Source: Bemisia tabaci
Lineage: Eukaryota > Arthropoda > Insecta > Hemiptera > Aleyrodidae
DNA: 64,000 bases
Assembly (NCBI RefSeq): GCF_918797505.1
Contig: NC_092800.1
Span: forward strand, 9,512,631 to 9,576,630
Direction: 5' to 3'
The notes beneath the pieces are model-generated. The model saw nothing but the letters and a program-made list of their open reading frames with translations. It was not told where the DNA came from and ran no database searches. Both the position numbers and the translations under genes were made by a program. Below, one piece after another: positions 53,389 to 63,573 of this stretch; the stretch's first letter is position 1; the number at the start of each line of letters is the position of its first letter.

Positions 53389-53640
53389 CTGCCGTGCTAA
53401 GGAAAAACGCCGTATGAACATTCGAGAGTTGCCAAATTTCCTTATGTAAAACATGTATTTGTGAGAAAAGTTATGCACATTTTCCCTTGAAATTTTCGGA
53501 TACTTCAGATTAAATTGGGTACAAAACAGTCTCAGCAATTTTGGAGAAATATTCAGAAATTTTCCAGTAACTTTTTCTGTTATTGAAGGAGACATGGCAA
53601 CGCCTGAATGCTCATACGGCGTTTTTCCTTAGCACAGCAG
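53389..53640. mobile_element. MITE family A, reference copy with TA duplication
   Basis: 252 bp with CTGCCGTGCTAAGGAAAAAC and GTTTTTCCTTAGCACAGCAG ends and TA immediately on both sides (53387-53388, 53641-53642). TA duplication and absence of an ORF fit a Tc1/mariner-type non-autonomous element. Confidence 0.85.
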
Positions 53641-53642
53641 TA

Positions 53643-54062
53643 CACTCCTAGTGGGTCTGCAGAAATCGTCTCCCTCTATTTTTCTTCGCTTTCAGACGGA
53701 TGACACAACTTTGTCTTCGCTTAGACGTCCGTCGAAACTTTCCCTCTTTCTCAGAGCCTTTGAAAGGTCGTCGTCAAGGCGCCGGAGTTTTTTCTCAAGC
53801 CAAAGCCACAGACAGTTCCAGTTCCGCGCAGTCTGCGGCTCGCCCGTGTCCTGCCATCGGATCCCCCGCCCGAGAAGAATCCACAATCCACCCCCAGCAT
53901 CGTATTGACTATCGCTGTCCCGGCCGAGAGTGCGGTTAGGTCGGAGATCCCCCCCCCCCCCCCGGCCCCCGATCTACCCCACCGCCCCCATCTTTGTTAT
54001 CCAGAGCTTCAATACTCCCTCGGCTATCGGATTTCATAGCAGACCGCAGCCGGGTCAGCACA
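53643..54062. other. GC-rich segment, possible 5' UTR/promoter
   Basis: GC content rises from 53750 and there is a C16 run near 53950-53965. It leads directly into the candidate signal-peptide exon at 54063. Confidence 0.3.
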
Positions 54063-54136
54063 ATGCGCCCCGATATCGTTCGCATCATCTTCGTGATTCT
54101 AACACTTCGCACCGCTGGCGCTGTTTCTTTCAAGAA
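54063..54136 (+). CDS. Possible first coding exon with signal peptide
   Basis: The ATG has A at -3 (CACAATG). It encodes MRPDIVRIIFVILTLRTAGA, then VSFK: a basic start, a hydrophobic core and small residues, as in a secretory signal. The frame hits TAA two codons later, but a GT (AAGAA then GTATTA) at 54137 could serve as a weak donor. No downstream exon is identified, so the product is unknown. A family F element starts 16 bp further on. Confidence 0.3.
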
Positions 54137-54152
54137 GTATTAAGGTGTAGTT

Positions 54153-54668
54153 CACTGGAAAAAAAAGTCTCTTAGATCTGGTGAGTTCAGACTCTTAAAA
54201 CAGGTGACAAGGAAAAATACTCTTGATTCGATTTAATTTTTGCTAAAATCGAGAGCCAAGCCTCTTAATTTAGGCGGATCTCCTTTAGATTCAAGTAAAA
54301 TTACAATTGAATGAAGAGTATTTTTTCTGGTCAAACTTTTTAACAGGGGTCAGAATTTATAAAATTCAATTCCCTGACATTTCCCGGCCAATTTTCCTGA
54401 CAGCTGAAAAACTGCCAGATTGTTAAAAAGAACTTAGTTAGAAATAGTTTTCAGGCAAAATTTGTTGTTCGAAACATCAAACCCACTCGAGAAAGCAAAT
54501 GAAGGTGACCTAACGATTTTTCCCTGACTTTTTCGTCATTTTCCCTGACATTGCCAGGTTTTCCCTAACTTGTTGAAATTCCCTGACATTCCCGGGTTTC
54601 TCTGACTGTGGCAACCCTGAATTTAAGAGTCTGGACTTTGGGTCGAAGAAACTTTTTTTTCTCCAGTG
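54153..54668. mobile_element. MITE family F with a nested repeat
   Basis: Ends CACTGGAAAAAAAAGTCTC and TTTTTTTTCTCCAGTG. The insert at about 54345-54618 is built of TTCCCTGACATT phrases and ends GATTGTGGCAACCCTG, the same repeat as at 60480-60715. Confidence 0.7.
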
Positions 54669-55709
54669 TTCAATCTGTGAGAAAGAAAACTCACAAATTC
54701 AGGAACTTGGAAAAGTCCAAAAATGTCGCACTGAGTCATGAAAATTGAAAAATTAATTTTTTAAAATTAGGATTCTGGCCCTCATGGGCAGCATCAAGCT
54801 TTCCGACAGCTTCACTCTTCATTTTGCAAAAGAAAACAAGACGCGTGTTACTCTGCAGCTGAACTGGAGCCACACAACTTGAGCTTGAATATCGCTGAGG
54901 CAACCCCAGCTTTGCTGACTAATCGCTAATGAACAGCAAAACAGAGAGTTTGGCCCGATTGAAAATACCAGACAGAGTTTTGAAGTTCTCTCTTATCGTT
55001 GCTGACTCGTCAGGCACAAGTTGCGTTGTTCCAAGTTCTGGAATCGAGCCTCAACGTAGTGCGCATTAGTCACGAGTCAACGGGACTGATTGCATTGAAG
55101 TTTCTTACTCTTATCTCATCTGCGGTGTCATAAAACTCGGGGGCCATGTCACATGGCTCATTCAAGGAGTCAATAATCAAAGATTACGTGAGAGTTTCCT
55201 GCATAGTAAAGGAAGAAAATACGTGTAAAAAAAAACACTGCAATGAAAAGCTAACTTGATGGTTTTACGTGACGAAAGAAAGGCGCCAGCGCCCAGGACA
55301 AAACAAAAGACATACACGTGAGGTTTACGCGTTTTGCTAATTCTGTCCATGTACGTTTTTGACGACCCACTCATCTCACGTTTTCAAATGAAATGACGAA
55401 TCAGCAAGGATATCACTTCGAGGATACGAAATCCTAATCAACTGACTACACTTAGATTTACTTTTAGAGGAAGTTCAAGGAGATGTGCATACATTTTACA
55501 ACGAATTCCCGCGGAATGTTGTAAAAAATTGAAAAAAATAAAAATGTGAGATGTCAATCGACTCGAAAATGGATTGTGTCAATGATGCTGTTCATCCTCA
55601 AGGGATGCATCTAAATCGTTACGTGATGCTTTACTTGAGACACGCAGATATCTGATTCAGTCAACTCATTTTATTCTGAGACCAACGAAAGACGAATACT
55701 AGGAAAGTA
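54669..55709. other. No gene recognised
   Basis: About 1 kb of apparently unique sequence without a supported ORF. Confidence 0.45.
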
Positions 55710-55965
55710 GGACCGCGCGTTTAGCAGAAAGGAACTAAGCCACATACGCTACTGCCTTATTGAACTGGGCTCTTAAATTTTTGCCAAGAGAACGTTTATG
55801 CGGATTCTTTTGAAACATTTTAAGGGATTTGCTACGTACTTGGCAGAAAATTCATTGAAATTTGCACAAGAAACCGCACAGCCGTTTCCATATTATAAAT
55901 TAAACTGCCCGATAAAATTTGGCAACAGCTAGAATGGCTTGGTTCCTTCCTGCTTAACGCGGTCC
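55710..55965. mobile_element. MITE family G, diverged copy
   Basis: GGACCGCGCGTTTAGCAGAA start and TTCCTGCTTAACGCGGTCC end; the interior differs from the other two copies. Confidence 0.7.
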
Positions 55966-56386
55966 ACTAACTTACGGGAGGGAAAAAGTGGGATGAATTT
56001 ACCTTACGGCGAACAACGGTCATCATAGTTTGAAAAGCTTAGCTTGACATTGTTTAAGGAACATGGGGTCATGGGGTGGACATCTTTCGGATACCTCAAC
56101 TACTGTCACTTTGGTTCTTAGGGGTCTTCGGGATTATGCCTTATGCTTGTCGTCCGATATCCTCGAGTGCCTCACATTGCAGATCTGCACCTAGGGTCCG
56201 AAGAGAAATGAGTGAACCACGTCTTTACGAAGTCTCCTTGAGTGGCGTTATTACATCCATGAAGATCCACGCTTTTCTTCTTTGAATTCATTCCTCCAGG
56301 TGTCTTCATCTGATCGCACCTCTGTCACGTATCCGGCGCTCCCTCAAAGAACAAAAAGAGGAGAAATCAACCGCCTTCAGGCGGGG

Positions 56387-57962
56387 TCATTTGGGCTTAT
56401 TCGGGACGCGGCTCAAAGAACAGGTGTGCAGAAGTTCAGGGACACAGTACTCCCCGGAGGTGGAGCTCCCGGTGGAATACCCGGGCGGCGCTCCATACGA
56501 CCCGTAGACCTCCTGGCGCATGTACTGGCGTCGTACCCCTATATCAGTACCAGACCTCTCCCGCTTCGGCTCGGGGAGCTTCTCCTTGGTCGGCGACCTC
56601 TTCGGGCTCTTCGCCTCTTCGGGCACTTCTCAACCGGCTCCTTCTTAACCTCCTTGGGCGCGGAGGTCTTCCGCGGAGGCGGCACGGACGCCGGCTCCTG
56701 CTTCACTTGCCTCTGGTGGCGCACCCGCTCCGGGCTGTCCGGGTCCCGATCCTTCATCATCTCGTCGACGTGCTTGTTCAACTGCTCGGTCACGTTGCAA
56801 CTATCCCACCGGAGGTCCTCCTTCCGATCCTCCGGAGACTTCGCCTCCCGGCTGTGTCCGATCTTGTACCTCTGCACGGGGCAACTGTCGTTCGACTCCT
56901 TCTTCAGCAACACTTGGTACCGATCCTCGCGCTGCCGGGGCTCGCACCTGTCGTACGAGTGTCGTCGTCTTGGGTACCGTCGCTCGTAGCTCTCGTCCGA
57001 CTCCTGTCTCCTGATCGAGCGCTCTTCGTACCTTGGATCGTACCCCACGTCACTCTTGGGATACTCCCGACTCCAGCGGCGCTGTTCCTCGCTACGACAC
57101 CGCTTCGTGGGCGGACTAGGGCGCTCCTCGTACTTGGTCTGGGAGCGCTTGGCCGCCGCCAGCTGGGTCATGCTCGGGCTTAGCGTCTCCCGCACGACGA
57201 GGTTCTGTACCTTGCAGCGAAGCACCATCTTCCTATCGTGGTCCATCTTCTTGAAGCACGGAAGCAACGACATCAAGAAGAGCGAGTCTTCGTCTCGTGA
57301 GGACCTCCGGACGGCGCCGCAGTCCGTCGTCGATGGGGCGTGAACGCAAGGTTGGCTATGCTGGCTGCGAGTGACTTCGGGACGGCTGGGACACGGCTGT
57401 GGACACGGTTGCGGACAACAATCGGGGAGATTAAACCGGGACAGGATCTTCGATTGGGATAACTGTTGGAGCTGGCGGGCTTTATCACGGAGCCGGCTGC
57501 GAGTTGAACATGGCTGCGGACACGGCTGGGGACTACACTCCCACTTCCTACCTCGCTCACAGCGACTGCGATCCCGGCTTCTGTGCGGTTTCTTGCACTC
57601 TTTACGCTCTTTGCATTCCCTCTTCCAGTTCTTGCGGTTCTCGAGGTAGAGCTTGCACCAGGAGTCCTCGCTGGAGGTGCTGGAGGAGGAGGAGCAAGGG
57701 GAGGGCTCCTTGGGGGGTGGACCCTGGCAGGGGACGCACGGGTTGCTCCGGGCGGGGCGCTTTTGGAGGCTCATGTCGATGGTGGCGATGCTCGGCTGGC
57801 AGTCGCGGAGCCGCGCGCAGGAGCCCGGCTTCGGGGTGATCGTCTCGAGGATCTTGAACGGGCACCACTTGAGCTTCGTCCGCCGGCAGTCCTTCGGTCG
57901 CTTCCGCTTCCGGCAGGGCTTCAGCTTGATGGCTTTCAGCCGGTTCCAGAATTTGCGCGGGG
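56387..57962 (-). CDS. BESS-motif nuclear protein, large terminal exon (frameshifted)
   Basis: The exon starts after a CTCTGCGTCTGTTCCAG acceptor at 57963. The first 62 residues are Lys/Arg/Cys-rich (PRKFWNRLKAIKLKPCRKRK), followed by the ATG at 57774 used by simple ORF calls. Counting from that Met, residues 25-160 are Cys/Pro/Ser/Arg-rich with repeated CPQPCPQPC. Residues 161-194 are a BESS motif (DEDSLFLMSLLPCFKKMDHD, then RKMVLRCKVQNLV). The rest is Arg/Ser/Glu-rich and disordered. BESS motifs mediate protein contacts in insect nuclear proteins, usually with an upstream MADF DNA-binding domain, which would be in an exon not seen here. Near 56626-56632 the frame shifts: one frame ends GRGLVLI, while another continues naturally (PEEAKSPKRSPTKEKLPEPK) to TGA at 56387. 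This is a strain indel, an assembly error or a short unrecognised intron. Confidence 0.75.
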
Positions 57963-58032
57963 CTGGAACAGACGCAGAGGGCGTGGAGGGGCACCTAACT
58001 CGTTTACCTTACTTCGTCACTTGGCTGTCATA
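57963..58032 (-). promoter_or_regulatory. Splice acceptor of the BESS gene beside a MITE
   Basis: Only about 70 bp separate the CAG acceptor from a family A element (58033-58285), so the branch point must lie in this short stretch or in the transposon. Confidence 0.55.
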
Positions 58033-58285
58033 CTGCCGTGCTAAGGAAGAACGCCGTATGAACATTCGAAAGTTGCCGAATTTCATTCGATAAAATGTTC
58101 ATTTTCGAGGAAAGTTAAAAATATTTTCCCTTGAAATTTTCAGAGTCTTTAGGTAAAATTGTGAAGTAAATCATCTGAAAAATTGGGAGGAAAATATTCA
58201 TAAATTTACCAAGAAATTCGCGTTTTATGAAAGGAAATTTGGTAACGCCCCAAGGCTCATACGGCGTTTTTCCTTAGCACGGCAG
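58033..58285. mobile_element. MITE family A, full length, TA flanks
   Basis: CTGCCGTGCTAAGG start and CCTTAGCACGGCAG end with TA on both sides (58031-58032, 58286-58287). Confidence 0.85.
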
Positions 58286-59177
58286 TAAAGGGGCGTAACT
58301 AAACATTGAGATGACCCCGGAAAAACGTTGAATTGTATGGAGGACATGGTTCATTGCAGAGTGCAGTTACGCCCTTATGTCAGGTAGGCGACGACTTACT
58401 ATTGGACAACGTTAGACGAAACGTCGTCTCCTTGACGAAGGAACGCAACTCTATTCCAACGTTGCAAAATTTACTTAAAATTTTCAATTTTCTACGAAAC
58501 TGTACCAATGCAATTTTTGTCCGCAAATTTTTCATGATTTTCGCATGAGATCAGAAGAAAAATCAGGGAAATTTTCAGTTAAGAAGGCCCAAGCCAAGAT
58601 TCTCCTTGTAAAATGCTGTTTTCCAACAAGGGCAATTTGGCAACATTGAAAAATAGTTACGTTGTTTCGTGAGGGCAATAACGAAAAGAGACCTATCGAT
58701 GTGATTATCAAGAAGAGCGAGGTAATAGAGATCTCTCACAATCAGCGGATAACTGGCGTTCGGGTATTGGACCAACAAAGTAGATGGATCATTTTTGCTT
58801 GTCAAATTTTGGGTAAGGTTGTGATGAGAATCTATATTCTCAAGATTCAATTTCTCCTTTGATAAAGATACCATTTATTCCAATGATTGGAGATAGGTCT
58901 GCAGGTTATTTCCTTCGATTTGCAGCCACGAGGCTCAAGCTCCAAATGCGTTCGCACAAGTCGCTCTGAATGAGACGTAACTTCAAACCCTGGGTGTGAC
59001 ACCGATTTTGACAGATATTCCACCGTATCTCGTTTTACGACACCGAACTTAAGGGATAGCTTTCGAGTTTCGAGTTTTCAGCACCCTGTTTCCCGGCTCG
59101 GTGCCGTGTTTATTTTGGAGCCGGGTTGGAGCCGTCGAATGACGTCACGGTTGTCGCTGCTCCGTCGTCACACCTCG
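58286..59177. other. MITE scraps, otherwise no feature
   Basis: GGCGTAACTAAAC and AGTTACGCCC at 58292-58375 form a short inverted pair. 58430-58680 resembles a decayed family A element (CCAACGTTGCAAAATTTACT / GGCAATTTGGCAACATTG). Confidence 0.4.
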
Positions 59178-59480
59178 GGAAGGTGCCCGGGGACCATCGT
59201 TGCCAGATAGTGCTACAAATTATATATTTCTCGCATATACACCCCTTTAAATAGCCCCATATATGGCAAAACATGGCAACGTTGCCGGGGACGGAGGAAG
59301 GCACGGGACACGGGTCCGCGGAGATGGGAGAGGTGCCCGGGGACCATTGTTGCCAGATAGTGCAACAAATTCAGAATTTCCCGCATATGAACCCACATAA
59401 AAAGCTCTATCTACGGCAAAGTATGGCAACGTTGCCGGGGACGGAGGAAGACACGGGACACGGGTCCGCAGAGATGGGAG
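59178..59480. repeat. Tandem duplication, ~151-bp unit
   Basis: GGTGCCCGGGGACCAT, TTGCCAGATAGTGC, GGCAACGTTGCCGGGGACGG and GGACACGGGTCCGC occur in order twice, end to end. GGCAACGTTGCC is itself a palindrome. Confidence 0.8.
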
Positions 59481-60479
59481 ATGCGATGGGAACGGAGGAG
59501 AGCGGGCCGGGTGACAGAAATAGACGGCGGGAATTTTTCGGCGGCCGAGAGCCGAGCGACAGGGTTCAAGAGACGTTAAATATCAATCAATGAGCGCGCG
59601 CCGAGGCTTAAACATACATTTAAGGCAATTACACCGCGGCTACCGACGCGCCGTTGTCGGGTCTCCGGCTGAAATCGCGAATATTTCGCGAACAGGGGCC
59701 GAATTTTGTCGGTCCTTCCACCGTGCTTAGATATACTTAGGACGGGTCTCGACTGCACGTAAGTCCGGCTTAGCGCGTCTCATTGGCCGGTGGTGCAGTT
59801 TGAACTCATCGATGGCTGTTGCAGCACTCCGTGTGAAAAAGCCGACAAAATTCGGCCCCTGAGGAGAAGATCTTGGATGTGAGCGAGAATAACACGGAGC
59901 TTTTCTCGATGCGACACTCCACATGGCGAATTTTCTGACCACGGTCCAATTTCCCGAAAATTTCCCTGACTTACTTTCAATCGATTGCATGAGTGCCCCA
60001 TTTTTCGTGTGATCCCCACTTGAATTTCAAAATTTTTACAGATATCCTGAGTTTTCCCAGCTTTAAATTACTTCCTGAATTTTGTTCAATTTTCCCAGTT
60101 TTCGACGTTTCTTTGAACAGTGTCTAGCTTGTTCAGTTTCCCTTAAATCTCCGGCTTCTCTATGACTTTCTCCGTGTCTTGCATTTCCCTGTATTTCTCC
60201 TGGCTTTTCTAAGTCTTTCGTGAATTTTAGTGATTCCACGACTTTCCCTTAACTCTCCCAGTTTTCACGATTCTTAGACTTTCACAGTTTTAAGTTGTTA
60301 TCTGAACCTTTCCCATAATTTCTTATTTTTAGTGGTCTAATAACTTTTTCAGTCTGTAAGGTTTCTCTGGATATTTTAGAGAGATTCTCGATTTTTAGAT
60401 AGAACCCTACCTGGCTTTTCTGTTACATTTGCAGGTTTTCCTTGACTTCCTAAAATTCCCTGACATTTCCCAGTTTTCC
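59481..60479. other. No gene recognised; pyrimidine-rich degenerate repeats
   Basis: 59490-59760 is GC-rich with no exon signal. From 59935 the plus strand is a long run of TTTCCCTGACTTT and TTCCCAGTTTT phrases that grade into the repeat at 60480. Confidence 0.45.
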
Positions 60480-60715
60480 AAATATTCCTTGATTGTGGCA
60501 ACCCTGCCTTTTTCCTGACATTTTCGTCATTTTCCCTGACTTTTCATAATTCCCTGTCACTTCACAGTTTTCAGAATATTTCCTGATTGTGGCAACCCTC
60601 CCTAGCTTTTTCCTGATTTTTCGTCATTTCCCCTGACATTTGCAGGTTTTCCCTGACTTTCATAATTCCCTGACCTTTCTCGGTTTTCTCAATATTTCCT
60701 GATTGTGGCGACCCT
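60480..60715. repeat. Tandem repeat, ~100-115-bp unit
   Basis: GATTGTGGCAACCCTGCC, TTTTTCCTGA, TTTTCGTCATTT, TTCCCTGAC and CAGTTTTC recur two and a half times. The same repeat is nested at 54345-54618. Confidence 0.7.
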
Positions 60716-60831
60716 GCCTGGCTTTTCCCTGGCTTTCCCAATTTCCAACGATCCCCCGACTTCGCTTCTTCCTTCCAACCCTACTCACTCACACGTGCCA
60801 CAACATCTCTCCACGGGTGCCTGCCGGCAGA

Positions 60832-61113
60832 ATGGCGGAATTATCCGCCCACCCGGCAAAGCGCGGCGCGGGGCAATCGGCCGAGACTGCTGGGAGCCGC
60901 GATTGTCAACACGCCAACAGAGCGCGATATCTCTCGGGCCCCGGCGGCAGCGGCATTCGACACACGGTCCGGCATCCGCAGCTTACCCGCGGATTAGATA
61001 CGAGAGCCCCTGTTGCGCGTCCAGGAAGCTCCGCCCGGGGAAAACGCCCTTTAAACCGTGCGAAACGGCAACTCCGCCGAGGACGAGCTACGCAGACAGA
61101 CAGTCTGAAATAG
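60832..61113 (+). CDS. Hypothetical 93-aa ORF in a CpG-rich patch
   Basis: ATG (CAGAATGG) followed by AELSAHPAKRGAGQS and a basic end (NRAKRQLRRGRATQ). Composition follows the GC content and I see no domain. More likely a promoter-associated or first-exon region than a complete gene. Confidence 0.2.
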   Translation: MAELSAHPAKRGAGQSAETAGSRDCQHANRARYLSGPGGSGIRHTVRHPQLTRGLDTRAPVARPGSSARGKRPLNRAKRQLRRGRATQTDSLK

Positions 61114-61242
61114 CTCGGGTCCTCTGCCAAATCGTAGTACACCCGTTGGTGTCGCGTCAGGCGGGAAATTTGCCAGATTTTCAAATTTTTTCCGAGTCGT
61201 CACGACTTGGACGTGTCAGTTTTGAGGTGAGACTAATATCCT

Positions 61243-61449
61243 CACTGGAAAAAAAGCACATTGGATCTAGAGTCCAGACTCTTAAAAACATCTACAAGAA
61301 AAAATATTCTTCCACAAAAGGAAATCCGCTCAAATTAAGAGGCTTGGTTCTTGATTTAAGCTTAAATCTAATTGAATCAAGAGTCATTTTTCTTGTCAAT
61401 GTTTTCAAGAGTCTGGACTCTAGATCCAATGTGTTTTTTTCTTCCAGTG
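61243..61449. mobile_element. MITE family F, short copy
   Basis: CACTGGAAAAAAAGCACATT start and AATGTGTTTTTTTCTTCCAG end; the left half is shortened. Confidence 0.8.
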
Positions 61450-61517
61450 CTCATGCTAGTGATCGATAAAGGCATCGATAAAATTTTCTCACTGAAAATG
61501 CACAGAGAGCAGAATGG

Positions 61518-62150
61518 AACACTAGACTAGGTGCACGGAGGAAAAACTTACGTACTACATAGAAATACTGTCCATTCCGGGCTCCGAGGCTGGAAGTTCC
61601 GGGTGCTGGAACTGTAGCTTAGAGTGCTCCGGGTGCTGCGACCGGAGCTTTCAGCCTCTAAGCCCGGAACGTGGACGGTACGTCTATACAGCCGGTAACT
61701 ACGGCTTCTACGACCGGAGTTTTTTTTGTCAGTGTACGAATTTAAGCATTCTAATACGTGTTTCTTAGCCAAAATTTCACGTAGAGCACAATCTTTCACG
61801 TGGAGCAGGTTTCTCAATCGGACACTATTCCTTTGTCACCACGTGTTTTTCAAAGCATAAACAACTTGCTAATGCTGAGCCAAAGCGTCAAGATTGAGGT
61901 TGCCATGTTTTCGTATCGCAGAGACTACCATACCGTAACGTTCAGTGAGCGATTTGACTCACGTAGACCATTGCGTTTTCATGAGCGGCAGGTTTGAATT
62001 CACGCGTCAGGAAACATTAAATATCTTGGTTAGGAGTTAATTTCAGTAATTTTCGTTGCGTGAATCATGTTCCGATTAAAATTTTGGTTCAGAACTATGT
62101 ATCAGAATGCTGAACTTCGGACCTTGTCTGGTGGACGGTGGTCCATTGAA
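61518..62150. mobile_element. Dispersed repeat K with a nested GC-rich repeat
   Basis: Left end ACTAGACTAGGTGC, right end TATCAGAATGCTGAAC and GGACCTTGTCTGGTGGAC, matching in part 26140-26540. The nested segment at about 61533-61735 carries TACTGTCCATTCCGGGCTCC and a reverse-oriented CCCGGAACGTGGACGGTA. Confidence 0.55.
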
Positions 62151-62231
62151 AATGTGAGAGTATGTCGTGTAGTAGGTGTGCTACAAACATTTCTGCTTCG
62201 CCTTCAATTTGAAAGGTAGACCAGAAAACAT

Positions 62232-62432
62232 GCATCGAAAAATAGACTTTGTCTAGGGGTCCATTGCAAAATGTAGTTCAATTTCCCGATGCAGATAGAA
62301 GTTTCTATCAATGCTTGGAAAAAGACAGTTCTTTCGAAAAATAGACTTTGTTTAGGGGTCCATTGCAAAATGTAGTTCAATTTCCCGATGCAGATAGATG
62401 TTTCTATCAATGATTGGAAAAAGACAGTTCTT
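62232..62432. repeat. Tandem duplication, ~105-bp unit
   Basis: TCGAAAAATAGACTTTGT, GGGGTCCATTGCAAAATGTA, CAATTTCCCGATGCAGATAG and GGAAAAAGACAGTTCTTT occur twice, end to end, with few differences. Confidence 0.85.
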
Positions 62433-62965
62433 TTTTTGAGCTTAAACTGAGCTTTGACTGGAAGAGTTAAAACACCTCGGATCAAGATGTCACGAAACGT
62501 TACTCCCGACTCTCTATTCTCATGGAAGTTTTCCAACGGCTCCCGACAGCTCGCGGCTAAGAGGTCAAAAGAATACAATCTCCCGTCAAAACTACGATGA
62601 AGATGTTGCGGCGGCAAGAATCAAACCAGGCATGAAAGCACCACGCTTGCCAATTCGCATGGAAAAATATTACTTTTTCGTGAGGTTTAAAGGAGGAAAA
62701 ACGGGTGATCTGGCAACGATCGGGCGCACCTGTTCGGACGCTAAAACCGATGGGCATCGCCTCGCTGGCTCGTGTCCCTTCTGCGACTTCTCTCTCGGTT
62801 CGCTCTTATTTTCGGACAGACGAAGGGACTGCCAACTTCGAAAAAGCTCTTGGCTTTGTCCAGCGAGCCGGGTTCAACATGGGTGCCAGTTTGAGAAAGA
62901 TGTATAAAAAAAAGATTACGATGGTCATGTTTCACTAAATGGGGGTCTGCGTATTTTGATTTTTA
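62433..62965. other. No gene recognised
   Basis: Two overlapping plus-strand frames (62632-62938) of about 80-90 codons show no known domain and no splice support. Confidence 0.4.
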
Positions 62966-63290
62966 TAATTTTTTGTACATTTTTGTTCCCTGGTCGGGGA
63001 GGGGGTTGAAACCGCCCCGAAACGTCGAAGGCTTTAGGTTTTGTTGTTTTTCAGCCTCAGTTACCTTTTTTTGGTGTTTTTTTGTAAAAAAAAAAAAAAA
63101 ATTTTTAGAAGTTATTTTTTAAGTGAATCCCAACTCTTCATATGTTTTTGTTTCCTGGTTGGGGAGGGGTTGAAACCACCCCGAAAAGTCGAAGGCTTTA
63201 AATTTTGTTGTTTTCTTGCCTCGGTTACCCATTTTCTTGTGAATGTTAGTAAAAAAAGGTTTTTTAGAAGTTCCTTTTTAAGTGAATCCC
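62966..63290. repeat. Tandem duplication, ~155-bp unit
   Basis: TGTTCCCTGGTCGGGGAGGG..TTGAAACCGCCCCGAAACG and TGTTTCCTGGTTGGGGAGGG..TTGAAACCACCCCGAAAAG begin the two units; AAGTGAATCCC ends each. An A15 run is at about 63087-63101. Confidence 0.75.
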
Positions 63291-63442
63291 TTTTGCGCAG
63301 GCGGAAATATGATTCTATACAGAAAAAGTTTGCTCTCCTAATTCGCTCAGATGACGAAAAATTTAGGGACAGCGAACAGGGCAACCGCTTCACTTCCTCA
63401 AAAGTATTTTCCTCGTAAAATTAGAAAATTTTTAACAGCAAA

Positions 63443-63573
63443 ATGGCAACGCCGGGTTCAACCAACACCGCAACAACTGCAGTCTTCATAGCTGGCAGAC
63501 GCGACGCTTTTTCATCCCTACCCCTTCCCTCCACGGGACAATGGACTCGAAAAGAGTCAAACGCTCCGTTACA
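63443..63573 (+). CDS. Possible first coding exon with consensus splice donor
   Basis: The ATG sits in an insect-type context (CAAAATGG) and the frame stays open for 43 codons plus 2 bases (MATPGSTNTATTAVFIAGRR, then DAFSSLPLPSTGQWTRKESN) up to GTAAGT at 63574. The unspliced frame stops immediately after, at TAA, as expected for a true donor. The product is unknown because the next exon would lie beyond or late in the window. Confidence 0.35.

Noticed and set aside
56707..58093. Several long plus-strand frames opposite the BESS exon
   Set aside because: The BESS motif, splice acceptor and coding style are all on the minus strand; the plus frames are antisense shadows of GC-rich coding sequence.
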